A DNA stretch of 64,000 nt, taken from assembly GCF_002754195.1 (NCBI RefSeq), contig NZ_PEEU01000001.1:2666001-2730000 (forward strand), read 5' to 3'. The stretch is from Flavobacterium sp. 9. Its GTDB lineage: Bacteria; Bacteroidota; Bacteroidia; Flavobacteriales; Flavobacteriaceae. Below are positions 1-7,674 of this stretch, in pieces; position 1 is the stretch's first letter; every line of letters starts with the position of its first letter. The position numbers were made by a program, and so were the translations under genes. A model generated the notes under the pieces. That model was not told where the DNA came from and did not search any database. It saw nothing but the letters and a program-made list of their open reading frames with translations.

Positions 1-567
1 AATATCAGCTCCAAGATCAAGAGGTTTTTGCAAATATGGCGTTGCAAAAGTATTATCTACAGCAAACAAGATATTATTAGCTTTCGTGATTTTTGCCACT
101 TCCTGAATGTCTGCCAATTTCATTAACGGATTTGTAGGTGTTTCTACCCAAACCAATTTTGTGTTTTCGTTGATTAATGATTTCAATTTTTCAATATCAG
201 TCATATCAACAAAATGGAACTTAATTCCTGAATCTTTATAAATTCGAGAGAACATTCTATAAGTTCCTCCATATAAATCATCCATAGCAATGATTTCATC
301 TCCGGCTTTAAATGATCTTAAAACACAATCTGTCGCTGCCAAACCAGATGAAAATGCCAATCCGCGCGTACCATTTTCGATACTAGCCAAAGCGTTTTCT
401 AAAGCTGTACGAGTTGGATTTGAAGCTCGGCTATATTCATAATCAGCCAACGGTTTCCCCGGACTAGTCTGAACAAATGTTGAAGTTTGATACACCGGAG
501 GCATAACTGCTCCTGTACTTGGATCATGATGTTGACCACCATGTATTACTTTAGTATTGAATTTCAT
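1..567 (-). CDS. cystathionine gamma-synthase/lyase family PLP enzyme (5' part only)
   Basis: Only the first 189 codons lie in the window; the gene runs off the left edge. The encoded protein starts MKFNTKVIHGGQHHDP and shows hallmarks of the Cys/Met-metabolism PLP family: YSRASNPTR, the FSSGLAATD cofactor-binding turn, ETPTNPL and VDNTFATPYLQ, whose Asp contacts the pyridine nitrogen. The PLP-binding lysine would lie just beyond the edge. Family enzymes join O-acyl-homoserine with cysteine (synthase) or cleave cystathionine (lyase); the two cannot be separated from this fragment. The ATG at 567-565 is preceded by an A/T-rich leader shared with the divergent lipoprotein gene. Confidence 0.9.
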   Translation of the reverse strand, partial: MKFNTKVIHGGQHHDPSTGAVMPPVYQTSTFVQTSPGKPLADYEYSRASNPTRTALENALASIENGTRGLAFSSGLAATDCVLRSFKAGDEIIAMDDLYGGTYRMFSRIYKDSGIKFHFVDMTDIEKLKSLINENTKLVWVETPTNPLMKLADIQEVAKITKANNILFAVDNTFATPYLQKPLDLGADI

Positions 568-672
568 ATAGTTACAAATTTTAAATGCTTAATTGTGGTA
601 CAAATTTACCGTTTAATTTATTTTAATCCTGAAACAACTTCTTACCTTTGTATATAATTAACACTTTTTGAT

Positions 673-1416
673 ATGAGACATTACACTTTTTTAGTCTTTT
701 TGCTTGTAATTCTGACAAGTTGTAGCAAAGAGCTTTCCTTTGAAAATGAAACATTTGAAAAAGAATCGACTATTCCTTGCAAAAATGATTGCCCAAAAAT
801 TACCATAGATGTTCCTATCGCAAAAAATATTCCGATAGTAGCAGACAGCATCAATAAAAAAGTTTTTGCTGTAATAAAAGAGATCGTTTATTTTGGCGAA
901 GATCATGCAAAAGTGAATGATTATAAAACATTAACAGCTTCTTTTATTACTTCTTTTGAAGAAATGCACAAGAAATTTCCAAGCGAAACTTTTGGCTGGG
1001 AAGGAAAAATAAAAGGAGATATTGTGTTTAAATCCGATCAGATCTTAAATATCAAAATCGATCATTATACTTTTACCGGCGGCGCACATGGTTATCAAGG
1101 ACTAAGATCTTTGCTTTTTAACACTAAAACCGGAAAAACCATTTTTAGCGATCAGTTATTTAAAGATGAAAAAGGATTTAAGGCTTTCGCCGAAAAGGAA
1201 TTCAGAGCAAAATATCATATTCCAACAAAAGCCAACATCAATGCGAGCGGATTAATGTTTGAAAATGACAAGTTTCAATTACCTCAGAATATTTTTTATA
1301 CAGACGAAGGTTTACTTTTATATTACAACTCTTATGAAGCCGCTTCATATGCAGATGGCCCAAAAGAACTTTTATTTCCATATGATGAAGTCAATCAGTA
1401 TTTGAAATATCAATGA
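673..1416 (+). CDS. DUF4163/DUF3298 (RsiV-like) lipoprotein
   Basis: A 247-residue protein with a lipoprotein signal peptide: a hydrophobic run followed by the lipobox LTSC at about residues 14-17. It should be anchored in a membrane facing the periplasm or surface. The middle carries FTGGAHGYQG and the C-terminus LLLYYNSYEAASYADGP, both typical of the DUF3298 fold found in RsiV-like extracytoplasmic proteins. No transmembrane anti-sigma part is present, so this is a stand-alone domain protein of unknown ligand. It is divergent from the cystathionine gene and has no obvious operon partner. Confidence 0.75.
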   Translation: MRHYTFLVFLLVILTSCSKELSFENETFEKESTIPCKNDCPKITIDVPIAKNIPIVADSINKKVFAVIKEIVYFGEDHAKVNDYKTLTASFITSFEEMHKKFPSETFGWEGKIKGDIVFKSDQILNIKIDHYTFTGGAHGYQGLRSLLFNTKTGKTIFSDQLFKDEKGFKAFAEKEFRAKYHIPTKANINASGLMFENDKFQLPQNIFYTDEGLLLYYNSYEAASYADGPKELLFPYDEVNQYLKYQ

Positions 1417-1535
1417 TTTTGTTTGAGAAAAAATTTGGCTAAAGCCTATTTACAATACTGAATCATGATCTCCAGCTAAAGCTGGAGCCTATTCAAAAAA
1501 CCTTTGTCGCTTTGCACCTCTGAACCTTTGTCCCT

Positions 1536-2687
1536 CTATTTTAAACCTTCTTGAAAATCGTACTTCATCTTTCGAAGAATCCTCAACGCTTCTTTAAAAG
1601 ATAAATAAATATTCCCAAAAGGTTTCAGAAGCAACTTCGCATCAATTAATTTCTGTTTTGCATCATCAAAACCATTCAAATAACAAATCATAAAAGTCGA
1701 CGGAAGATTCTCCAGATCTTTTAATTCGCGATCTGATAAAACAATGCCTTTTTGAAGTTTTTGAAGCAAAGCCATATTTGCATTATAAATATGATACAAC
1801 ATTTTTCGGTTGAATTCCGGAGGTTGAAAAAGCATTTCGCGATCAATTTTATAATATCCGTTATCGAAAAAATGAATCGTTTGTTTCTCTAAAGGATAAT
1901 AACTTGTTTTATCATTTAAACCCAACGGAACATATTCGGTTATCGTAAAACTATCGTCATCAAAAACAATCGTAACAACATCCTGAGCCGAATAAAAAAG
2001 TTTAATTTGCTCGTTGATTAATTCAATATCTACGCGGGATAAAAAGGTTTTATCTCTGGATTTTTTAGGAACTCCAGCCCAACAAATTACAAACAATTCT
2101 TTAAAAACATGATATTTAGGCGACATGTCTTTGTGTCTGAAATTCATAAAATCTATAACTCCGTCTAACGTATATTGAATACTGTTTCGGGAACTATTTT
2201 CGATTCCAATTACGGTTTCTGTATTCTGATAATTCTTTTCGACTTCTCCTTCAATCGGAACCGAGTTGCTTCCTCGCCGAATAAAAACACTATTCGCAAC
2301 GATCGTATGAATTCCTTTTTTAAAATAAGAGATTTTACTTTTAGGTTTAATCGTTACTAATCCAATCACTTTATCTTTTGGAAGATTCGGGAATGGTACA
2401 TTTTCATATTGAATTTTAGGAGGATTTTCCAGAAAAGCATTAACAAGATTCTGAATTCGGCTATCGTCAAAAAAGTCATCGCCTACAATTTCATTGTCGT
2501 GATCCTCAACACCTACAACTATATAAGAATTATTGGTTGGATTTGAATTTGATAATGCGCAAATGTGTTTCAGGAACTTTCCTTTTCCTTCACGGGAATG
2601 CAAATTCAGCTGCCTTTTTTTATCATAAAAACTGCTCTCGTCATTATGAGCGAGGAGATTTTTTATTAAAAGGCGCTTATTGATCAT
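1536..2687 (-). CDS. AlbA_2/Schlafen-type putative ATP-binding protein
   Basis: A 383-residue protein. The N-terminal third (about 1-150) resembles the AlbA_2 (Schlafen-like) domain: an acidic E/D-rich start, KHICALSNSNPTNNSYIVVGVED (here broken as KHICALSNSNPTN and SYIVVGVED) and later VFIRRGSNSVP. In relatives this domain binds nucleotide or nucleic acid and is often fused to DNA-binding modules. The C-terminal 230 residues match nothing I recognise. The next gene upstream in the same direction is the S23-type gene, 79 bases away across an inverted-repeat arm. The biochemical role is unknown. Confidence 0.65.
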   Translation of the reverse strand: MINKRLLIKNLLAHNDESSFYDKKRQLNLHSREGKGKFLKHICALSNSNPTNNSYIVVGVEDHDNEIVGDDFFDDSRIQNLVNAFLENPPKIQYENVPFPNLPKDKVIGLVTIKPKSKISYFKKGIHTIVANSVFIRRGSNSVPIEGEVEKNYQNTETVIGIENSSRNSIQYTLDGVIDFMNFRHKDMSPKYHVFKELFVICWAGVPKKSRDKTFLSRVDIELINEQIKLFYSAQDVVTIVFDDDSFTITEYVPLGLNDKTSYYPLEKQTIHFFDNGYYKIDREMLFQPPEFNRKMLYHIYNANMALLQKLQKGIVLSDRELKDLENLPSTFMICYLNGFDDAKQKLIDAKLLLKPFGNIYLSFKEALRILRKMKYDFQEGLK

Positions 2688-2704
2688 GAAGATATTTTTT
2701 ATTT

Positions 2705-3184
2705 TTTATTTCTATTATTTATTTTTCTGATTGCTCAATATTCATTTTCATATTTCAATTTATTAATCAATCGTATTTTGAACCTTTTCTTTCTGAAGCT
2801 TTTAAGTAATTCATGAATTTAGAAATCTGATCAATTATACTTTGAGCTTTAATATTTAATTCTAAAAATGTACTTTCATTAATATGTTTTCTGTCAAAAC
2901 ATCTTTGCAACTGAGCCTTTGTTTCGTAACATGAACCTCTCGAGTAACTCAAAAAAGTTATAAATTCTTTGTTACCACCTCGACCAAAACCTTCTGCAAT
3001 ATTATCCATTACTGAACCTGAAGAGCCATTAATCTGTTCTCTCAACTTATAATCCTGACCTAAAGCTGTTGTTAAAATTAAATCCCAAACTTGATTACTT
3101 TGTTCTCTTGCCAATTTATAAATTACCATTTCTTCAAAAGAATTATAATTCGCCATATTTTTAATAATAAATAATAGAAATAAA
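2705..3184. repeat. 19-bp inverted repeat bracketing an S23-type gene
   Basis: The left arm 2705-2723 (TTTATTTCTATTATTTATT) is the exact reverse complement of the right arm 3166-3184. The four-helix-bundle gene fills the 442 bases between them. The arms are AT-only apart from one C/G, so chance cannot be excluded, but the same arrangement recurs around the second S23-type gene at 7194-7658. Confidence 0.6.
2767..3156 (-). CDS. S23-type four-helix-bundle protein
   Basis: A 129-residue protein of the 23S rRNA intervening-sequence/four-helix-bundle family. Recognisable blocks are FEEMVIYKLAREQSNQVWDL near the N-terminus, a central region containing DNIAEGFGRGGNKEF, and LSYSRGSCYETKAQLQ. Family members occur within 23S rRNA intervening sequences of some bacteria, as free-standing genes in Bacteroidota and as the related Avd protein of diversity-generating retroelements; their cellular role is poorly understood. 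No reverse transcriptase or variable repeat is visible here, so this is not a DGR. It lies between two same-strand genes, inside an inverted repeat. Confidence 0.85.
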   Translation of the reverse strand: MANYNSFEEMVIYKLAREQSNQVWDLILTTALGQDYKLREQINGSSGSVMDNIAEGFGRGGNKEFITFLSYSRGSCYETKAQLQRCFDRKHINESTFLELNIKAQSIIDQISKFMNYLKASERKGSKYD

Positions 3185-3192
3185 TAATACTT

Positions 3193-3945
3193 TTAATTCT
3201 TCTTAACGATTGTTGCCGAAGCCTGAGCTGTTGGTAAAACAATTAAATCAGAAATATTTACGTGATATTTTCTTGAAACTACAAAATGAATAATATCTGC
3301 AATATCTTCAGCCTGTAATGCATCCCAACCTTTATACACAGATGAAGCTCGTTCAGAATCACCTTTAAAGCGTACTTCGCTAAACTCCGTTTCTACCATT
3401 CCGGGATGAATTGCTCCAACTCTAATTCCGTACGGATTCAAATCCATTCGCATTCCATTACTGATTGCATCAACAGCATGTTTTGAAGCACAATATACAT
3501 TTCCATTTGGATAAACTTCTTTTGCAGCAATTGAACCAATATTGATAATATGCCCAGACTTTCTTTCAACCATCTGCGGAATTATCGCTTTAGAAACATA
3601 CAAAAGTCCTTTAACATTGATATCGATCATCGCATCCCAATCGTCAACATTTCCGGTTTGAATTGGATCTAAACCATGTGCATTTCCGGCATTATTAATT
3701 AAAACATCAATTGTCGAAAACTCTTCAGGCAAATTATTAATACTATCAAAAGTCGCATTTTTATCACGAACATCAAAAGACAAAGAATGCACTTCTGTAA
3801 AAGCCGAAAGTTCTTTTTCCAATTCTGCCAAACGATCAATACGTCTTCCGCAAAGGACAACTTTATAGTTATTTTTAGCCATGATTTGTGCGGTTGCTTT
3901 TCCAATTCCGCTTGTAGCTCCAGTAATTAAAACTGTTTTTTTCAT
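3193..3945 (-). CDS. short-chain dehydrogenase/reductase (YdfG-like)
   Basis: A 250-residue classical SDR. It has the Rossmann motif TGATSGIGKATA (residues 7-18), the NNAG structural motif, the catalytic Ser in INIGSIAAKE, and YCASKHA with the Tyr-x-x-x-Lys pair. These residues support NAD(P)-dependent oxidoreductase activity in the cytoplasm. The general sequence resembles YdfG/serine-3-dehydrogenase-like SDRs acting on 3-hydroxy acids, but the substrate cannot be read from the sequence. The start ATG at 3945 directly precedes the Rossmann strand, as is usual for the family. Confidence 0.88.
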   Translation of the reverse strand: MKKTVLITGATSGIGKATAQIMAKNNYKVVLCGRRIDRLAELEKELSAFTEVHSLSFDVRDKNATFDSINNLPEEFSTIDVLINNAGNAHGLDPIQTGNVDDWDAMIDINVKGLLYVSKAIIPQMVERKSGHIINIGSIAAKEVYPNGNVYCASKHAVDAISNGMRMDLNPYGIRVGAIHPGMVETEFSEVRFKGDSERASSVYKGWDALQAEDIADIIHFVVSRKYHVNISDLIVLPTAQASATIVKKN

Positions 3946-3966
3946 TCTTGTTTTTTATTTTTTTTA

Positions 3967-4027
3967 GCCACAGATTAAAAGGATTATATAGATTTTCCAA
4001 TCTCTGTGAATCATTTTAATCTGTGGC
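3967..4027. repeat. intergenic palindrome
   Basis: GCCACAGATTAAAA (3967-3980) pairs exactly with TTTTAATCTGTGGC (4014-4027). A diverged further copy of the words AATCTGT and CTGTGGC follows up to 4095. The whole gap between the SDR and aldo/keto reductase genes is made of these palindromic words and contains no gene. Confidence 0.7.
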
Positions 4028-4131
4028 AAATATTTTTAATTGTACCAAATTTTAAGAATCGGTATTAATCCGTTTAATCTGTAAAATCTGTGGCTAATAT
4101 TTTTTAATTGCATTTAGCTGAATACTAAAAA

Positions 4132-5007
4132 TTAAGCTACATCGTCGCCCATACTTTCTGTCCAGATTGCAAACCAGTCTTCTTTGTCCATTTCTAATTC
4201 AACAGCTTTCATTAAAGATTGAATTCTGGCAACATTTACTGTTCCTGCAATTGGAATAACTCCTGCAGGATGTTTTAAAATCCAGGCTAATAAAAGCGTA
4301 TCAGATCCAAAACCATATTTTTGAACCAACTCAGCAAACAATTTTTTTAGACGACGTGTTTTTTTCGTGTCTTCTCTAAAAACTGTTCCAAGCGGATTCC
4401 ATGACAACGGACGAATTCCGTGTGTTTGCATATAATCTAAACTTCCATCTGTCATTGCTTCAAAATGTGTAGCCGAAAATTGTACCTGATTATAGCTAAC
4501 TTCTGTTTTCTGACGAATTAATTCGGTTTGAGAACTTGTGAAATTTGAAAGTCCAAAATCAATAATTTTTCCTTCCGATTTTAATTTTTCAACCGCTTCA
4601 GCAATTTCATCCGCTTGCATTAATGGACTTGGTCTGTGCAATAAAAAGACATCAACATAATCTGTTTTCAACTTCTTTAAAGATTCCTCAACAGACCAAA
4701 TGATGTAATCTTTAGAATAATCGTAGTATTTGATTTTGTTCTCCGGACGTTTTTCAGCAACCATCTGAATACCGCATTTGGTAATTAATTGTAATTTTTC
4801 GCGGGCAATCTTGCTGGCTTGAAATGCTTTTCCAAAATCAGCTTCAGTAGTATAAGCACCGTAAATGTCGGCGTGATCAAAAGTTGTAATTTTGTTTTCG
4901 ATACTAATCTGTATCATATTTTCCATTTCTTTAAGTGTAAGGTTTTTATCCCAAACTCCCCAATTCATAGTGCCCGAAATTATAGGCGATAATGTTGTTT
5001 TACTCAT
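4132..5007 (-). CDS. aldo/keto reductase (YdhF-like)
   Basis: A 291-residue TIM-barrel oxidoreductase. The active-site segment FDHADIYGAYTTE carries the catalytic Asp and Tyr. The HRPSPLM strand, the FGLSNFT segment and the C-terminal GTVNVARIQS cofactor clamp follow in the normal order and spacing. The overall pattern is closest to the YdhF subgroup of NADPH-dependent aldo/keto reductases. The protein is cytoplasmic and the substrate is unknown. The ATG start lies immediately before the conserved first strand, and the gene stands alone, divergent from moxR. Confidence 0.88.
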   Translation of the reverse strand: MSKTTLSPIISGTMNWGVWDKNLTLKEMENMIQISIENKITTFDHADIYGAYTTEADFGKAFQASKIAREKLQLITKCGIQMVAEKRPENKIKYYDYSKDYIIWSVEESLKKLKTDYVDVFLLHRPSPLMQADEIAEAVEKLKSEGKIIDFGLSNFTSSQTELIRQKTEVSYNQVQFSATHFEAMTDGSLDYMQTHGIRPLSWNPLGTVFREDTKKTRRLKKLFAELVQKYGFGSDTLLLAWILKHPAGVIPIAGTVNVARIQSLMKAVELEMDKEDWFAIWTESMGDDVA

Positions 5008-5230
5008 GGTTTTTCTGCGTTATTTTTGGTAATAAATATGCTTTTCTGAAGCATAATCATCAAAGTTCTTAAAAATATAAAAATAGATTCCCAATTCGTC
5101 CTTAAAATTAGGTCTTTGGTCGAAGTTTTAACCATTCTTTAACATCTTACTTCTCAAAAAATATTCAATTTGCACTCTCAAAAGTAAGGCATAAAAATCA
5201 ACGTTTTAAAAAGGTTTTAAAAATATTTAT

Positions 5231-6235
5231 ATGGAAGAAAATACAACGACTTTAGACATTAGAGCGATAAATGAGAAAATTGAAAGAGAAAGTGCTTTTA
5301 TAGACCTTCTTACAATGGAGATGAACAAAGTTATTGTGGGCCAGAAACATATGGTCGAGCGTTTGTTAATTGGACTTCTTGGTCAAGGTCACATTTTGCT
5401 TGAAGGTGTTCCGGGATTAGCAAAAACTTTAGCGATAAATACTTTGTCACAAGCCGTTCAGGGTTCGTTCAGCCGTATTCAGTTTACTCCTGACTTATTG
5501 CCTGCCGATGTTGTTGGAACGATGATTTATAACATCAAAGCAAACGAGTTTTCAATTAAAAAAGGACCAATCTTCGCTAATTTCGTCCTTGCCGATGAGA
5601 TTAACCGTGCTCCGGCAAAGGTTCAGTCAGCACTTTTGGAAGCGATGCAGGAAAAACAAGTAACTATTGGCGATACCACTTTCAAACTTGATCGTCCGTT
5701 TTTAGTACTTGCAACTCAAAACCCTGTTGAGCAAGAAGGAACATACCAACTTCCGGAAGCGCAAGTTGACCGTTTCATGCTTAAAACTGTAATTGATTAC
5801 CCAAAAATTGACGAAGAGCGTTTTGTAATTCGTCAAAACTTAAAAGGATCTTACGAAAAAGTAAATCCTGTTGTTTCTGTAGAACAAATTTTACGTGCAC
5901 AAGAAGCTGTTCGTGAAGTCTACATGGACGAAAAAATCGAAAAATATATTCTAGATATCATCTTTGCTACTCGTTATCCAGAGAAGTACAAACTTGCAGA
6001 CTTAAAACCTCTTATTAGTTTTGGAGCATCACCTCGTGGAAGTATCAATCTTGCTAATGCAGCAAAATGTTATGCTTTCATCAAACGTCGTGGATATGTA
6101 ATTCCAGAAGATGTTCGCGCAGTTGTACACGATGTTCTACGTCACAGAGTTGGGATAACATATGAGGCTGAAGCCGAAAATATTACTTCTGTAGACATTA
6201 TCAACAAAATCGTAAACGAGATTGAAGTACCTTAA
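5231..6235 (+). CDS. MoxR-family AAA+ ATPase
   Basis: A 334-residue MoxR ATPase. The Walker A motif is GVPGLAKT (about residues 59-66), Walker B is LADEINRAP, and sensor 1 lies in LATQNPVEQEG; the C-terminal lid domain is complete. MoxR proteins act as chaperone-like ATPases for the VWA proteins encoded beside them. It is the first gene of the aerotolerance (Bat) operon, followed after 80 bases by a DUF58 gene. That context supports a role in assembling or activating the membrane-bound VWA proteins BatA and BatB. Confidence 0.95.
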   Translation: MEENTTTLDIRAINEKIERESAFIDLLTMEMNKVIVGQKHMVERLLIGLLGQGHILLEGVPGLAKTLAINTLSQAVQGSFSRIQFTPDLLPADVVGTMIYNIKANEFSIKKGPIFANFVLADEINRAPAKVQSALLEAMQEKQVTIGDTTFKLDRPFLVLATQNPVEQEGTYQLPEAQVDRFMLKTVIDYPKIDEERFVIRQNLKGSYEKVNPVVSVEQILRAQEAVREVYMDEKIEKYILDIIFATRYPEKYKLADLKPLISFGASPRGSINLANAAKCYAFIKRRGYVIPEDVRAVVHDVLRHRVGITYEAEAENITSVDIINKIVNEIEVP

Positions 6236-6248
6236 AAATTTGTTTAAT

Positions 6249-6293
6249 GTTTCAAGTTTCAGGTTGTTGTAAAGCAAACTTGAAACTTGAAAC
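6249..6293. repeat. intergenic palindrome between moxR and DUF58 genes
   Basis: GTTTCAAGTTTCA (6249-6261) is the exact reverse complement of 6281-6293, leaving a 19-base loop. Another 'GTTTCAAGTTTAAAGTCT' word occurs near 63941, so this belongs to a set of short words reused between genes in this genome. It may give a transcript hairpin inside the operon. Confidence 0.65.
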
Positions 6294-6315
6294 TTTTAAA
6301 CTTTAAACAAATAAA

Positions 6316-7179
6316 ATGGATACAAAAGAGCTTTTAAAAAAAGTACGGAAAATAGAAATCAAAACCAAAAGATTGAGTAATCACATCTTTTCGGGAGAAT
6401 ACCACTCTTCATTTAAAGGGCGCGGGATGACTTTTAGTGAAGTACGTCAATACCAATATGGCGACGACATTCGTAACATCGATTGGAATGTAACTGCACG
6501 CTATAACGAAGCCCACGTAAAAGTTTTTGAAGAAGAACGCGAATTGACCATGGTTTTAATGGTAGATATTTCGGGTTCAGAGGGTTTTGGTTCAAAAAGT
6601 CAATTTAAAAAAGACATCGTCACCGAAATTGCGGCAACGATGGCTTTTTCGGCTACACAAAATAATGACAAAATTGGTTTAATATTATTTTCTGACAATG
6701 TAGAATTGTATATTCCGCCAAAAAAAGGTCGTTCACACGTTTTGCGTATAATTCGTGAATTAATCGAATTCGAACCAAAAAGCCATAAAACAGATGTTGG
6801 AGCAGCTTTAAAATTTTTATCAGGAACTCAGAAAAAGAAAGCAATTGTCTTTGTGATTTCTGATTTCATGTCTGAAAATTACGAGCAGACTTTAAAAATT
6901 GCTTCTAAAAAACATGATATTACAGGCGTTCGCGTTTATGATATCCGTGAAGAAAAAATTCCGAATTTAGGAATGGTTCCAATGCTTGACGCCGAAACAG
7001 GAAAAATTCAATTGGTTAATACAGGTTCGAAAACAGTGCGAATGAATTACGAAAAACACTATCAGGAAAGAGTAAATTATTTCAAAGATATTTTCAGTAA
7101 ATCCGGCGCAGGTGTCGTAAACACAAGAGTTGACGAAAATTACGTGACAAAACTATTAGGTTATTTCAAATCAAGGTAA
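6316..7179 (+). CDS. DUF58 domain protein of the Bat operon
   Basis: A 287-residue DUF58 protein with the family signature DDIRNIDWNVTARYNE (about residues 51-66), followed by a VWA-like fold whose metal-site strand reads LMVDISGSEGF. DUF58 proteins accompany MoxR ATPases and VWA proteins in most bacteria and are thought to work with them in a membrane-associated complex. Unlike many homologues, no transmembrane segment is visible, so it should be cytoplasmic. The end of the gene is followed by an S23-type pseudogene rather than directly by the next bat gene. Confidence 0.92.
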   Translation: MDTKELLKKVRKIEIKTKRLSNHIFSGEYHSSFKGRGMTFSEVRQYQYGDDIRNIDWNVTARYNEAHVKVFEEERELTMVLMVDISGSEGFGSKSQFKKDIVTEIAATMAFSATQNNDKIGLILFSDNVELYIPPKKGRSHVLRIIRELIEFEPKSHKTDVGAALKFLSGTQKKKAIVFVISDFMSENYEQTLKIASKKHDITGVRVYDIREEKIPNLGMVPMLDAETGKIQLVNTGSKTVRMNYEKHYQERVNYFKDIFSKSGAGVVNTRVDENYVTKLLGYFKSR

Positions 7180-7193
7180 TGATTTAAGAATTT

Positions 7194-7658
7194 AGATTAA
7201 CGATTTTTGATTTATGATGGAGGTGATAATTAAAACTAGAAAATGAATAAACAAGAATTGGAAAATAGATTAATTGATTTTGCTGCAAGCATAATTCTAT
7301 TAACTTTTAAATTTGAAAAAAATTACGCTGGAAATCATTTATTAGGTCAAATAACAAGATGAAGTACATCGCCCGCCTTGAATTATGGTGAAGCACAAAG
7401 CGCAGAAAGCAAAAAAGATTTTATTCATAAAATGGGAATTTGCTTAAAGGAGTTAAGAGAAACTTTTGTTTGCTTAAAAATAATTGAGAAAGCAAATTTA
7501 TCGACAGATTTACAAAATTTGTCAAAAGCCAAAACAGAAGTCAATGAATTAATATCAATATTTGTTTCAAGCATTAAAACATCAAAAAATAATTCATAAA
7601 AACAAAAGATTATAATTTTAGTTTCAGCATAAAATCTGAAATCAAAAATCGTTAATCT
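7194..7658. repeat. 20-bp perfect inverted repeat bracketing the S23-type pseudogene
   Basis: AGATTAACGATTTTTGATTT (7194-7213) and its exact reverse complement (7639-7658) enclose the broken four-helix-bundle gene. The sequence continues with imperfect complementarity outward. The arrangement matches the one around the intact family member at 2705-3184, although the arm sequences differ. Confidence 0.8.
7243..7599 (+). pseudogene. S23-type four-helix-bundle gene broken by one TGA
   Basis: Reading from the ATG at 7243 gives 39 codons ending GQITR, then TGA at 7360-7362, then 78 in-frame codons beginning STSPALNYGEAQSAESKK and including DFIHKMGICLKELRET. Both halves fit the S23/four-helix-bundle family, which normally reads R-S-(S/G)-T-S at the junction; TGA is one base from TCA (Ser). 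The simplest reading is a single nonsense mutation in an otherwise intact 118-codon gene. It sits inside an inverted repeat in the middle of the bat operon. The family's function is uncertain, and loss appears tolerated. A sequencing error is the main alternative. Confidence 0.8.
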
Positions 7659-7674
7659 TCAATCGTTAATCATA

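Noticed and set aside
2767..3156. S23-type gene as Avd of a diversity-generating retroelement
   Set aside because: No reverse transcriptase, template repeat or variable-repeat target is nearby.
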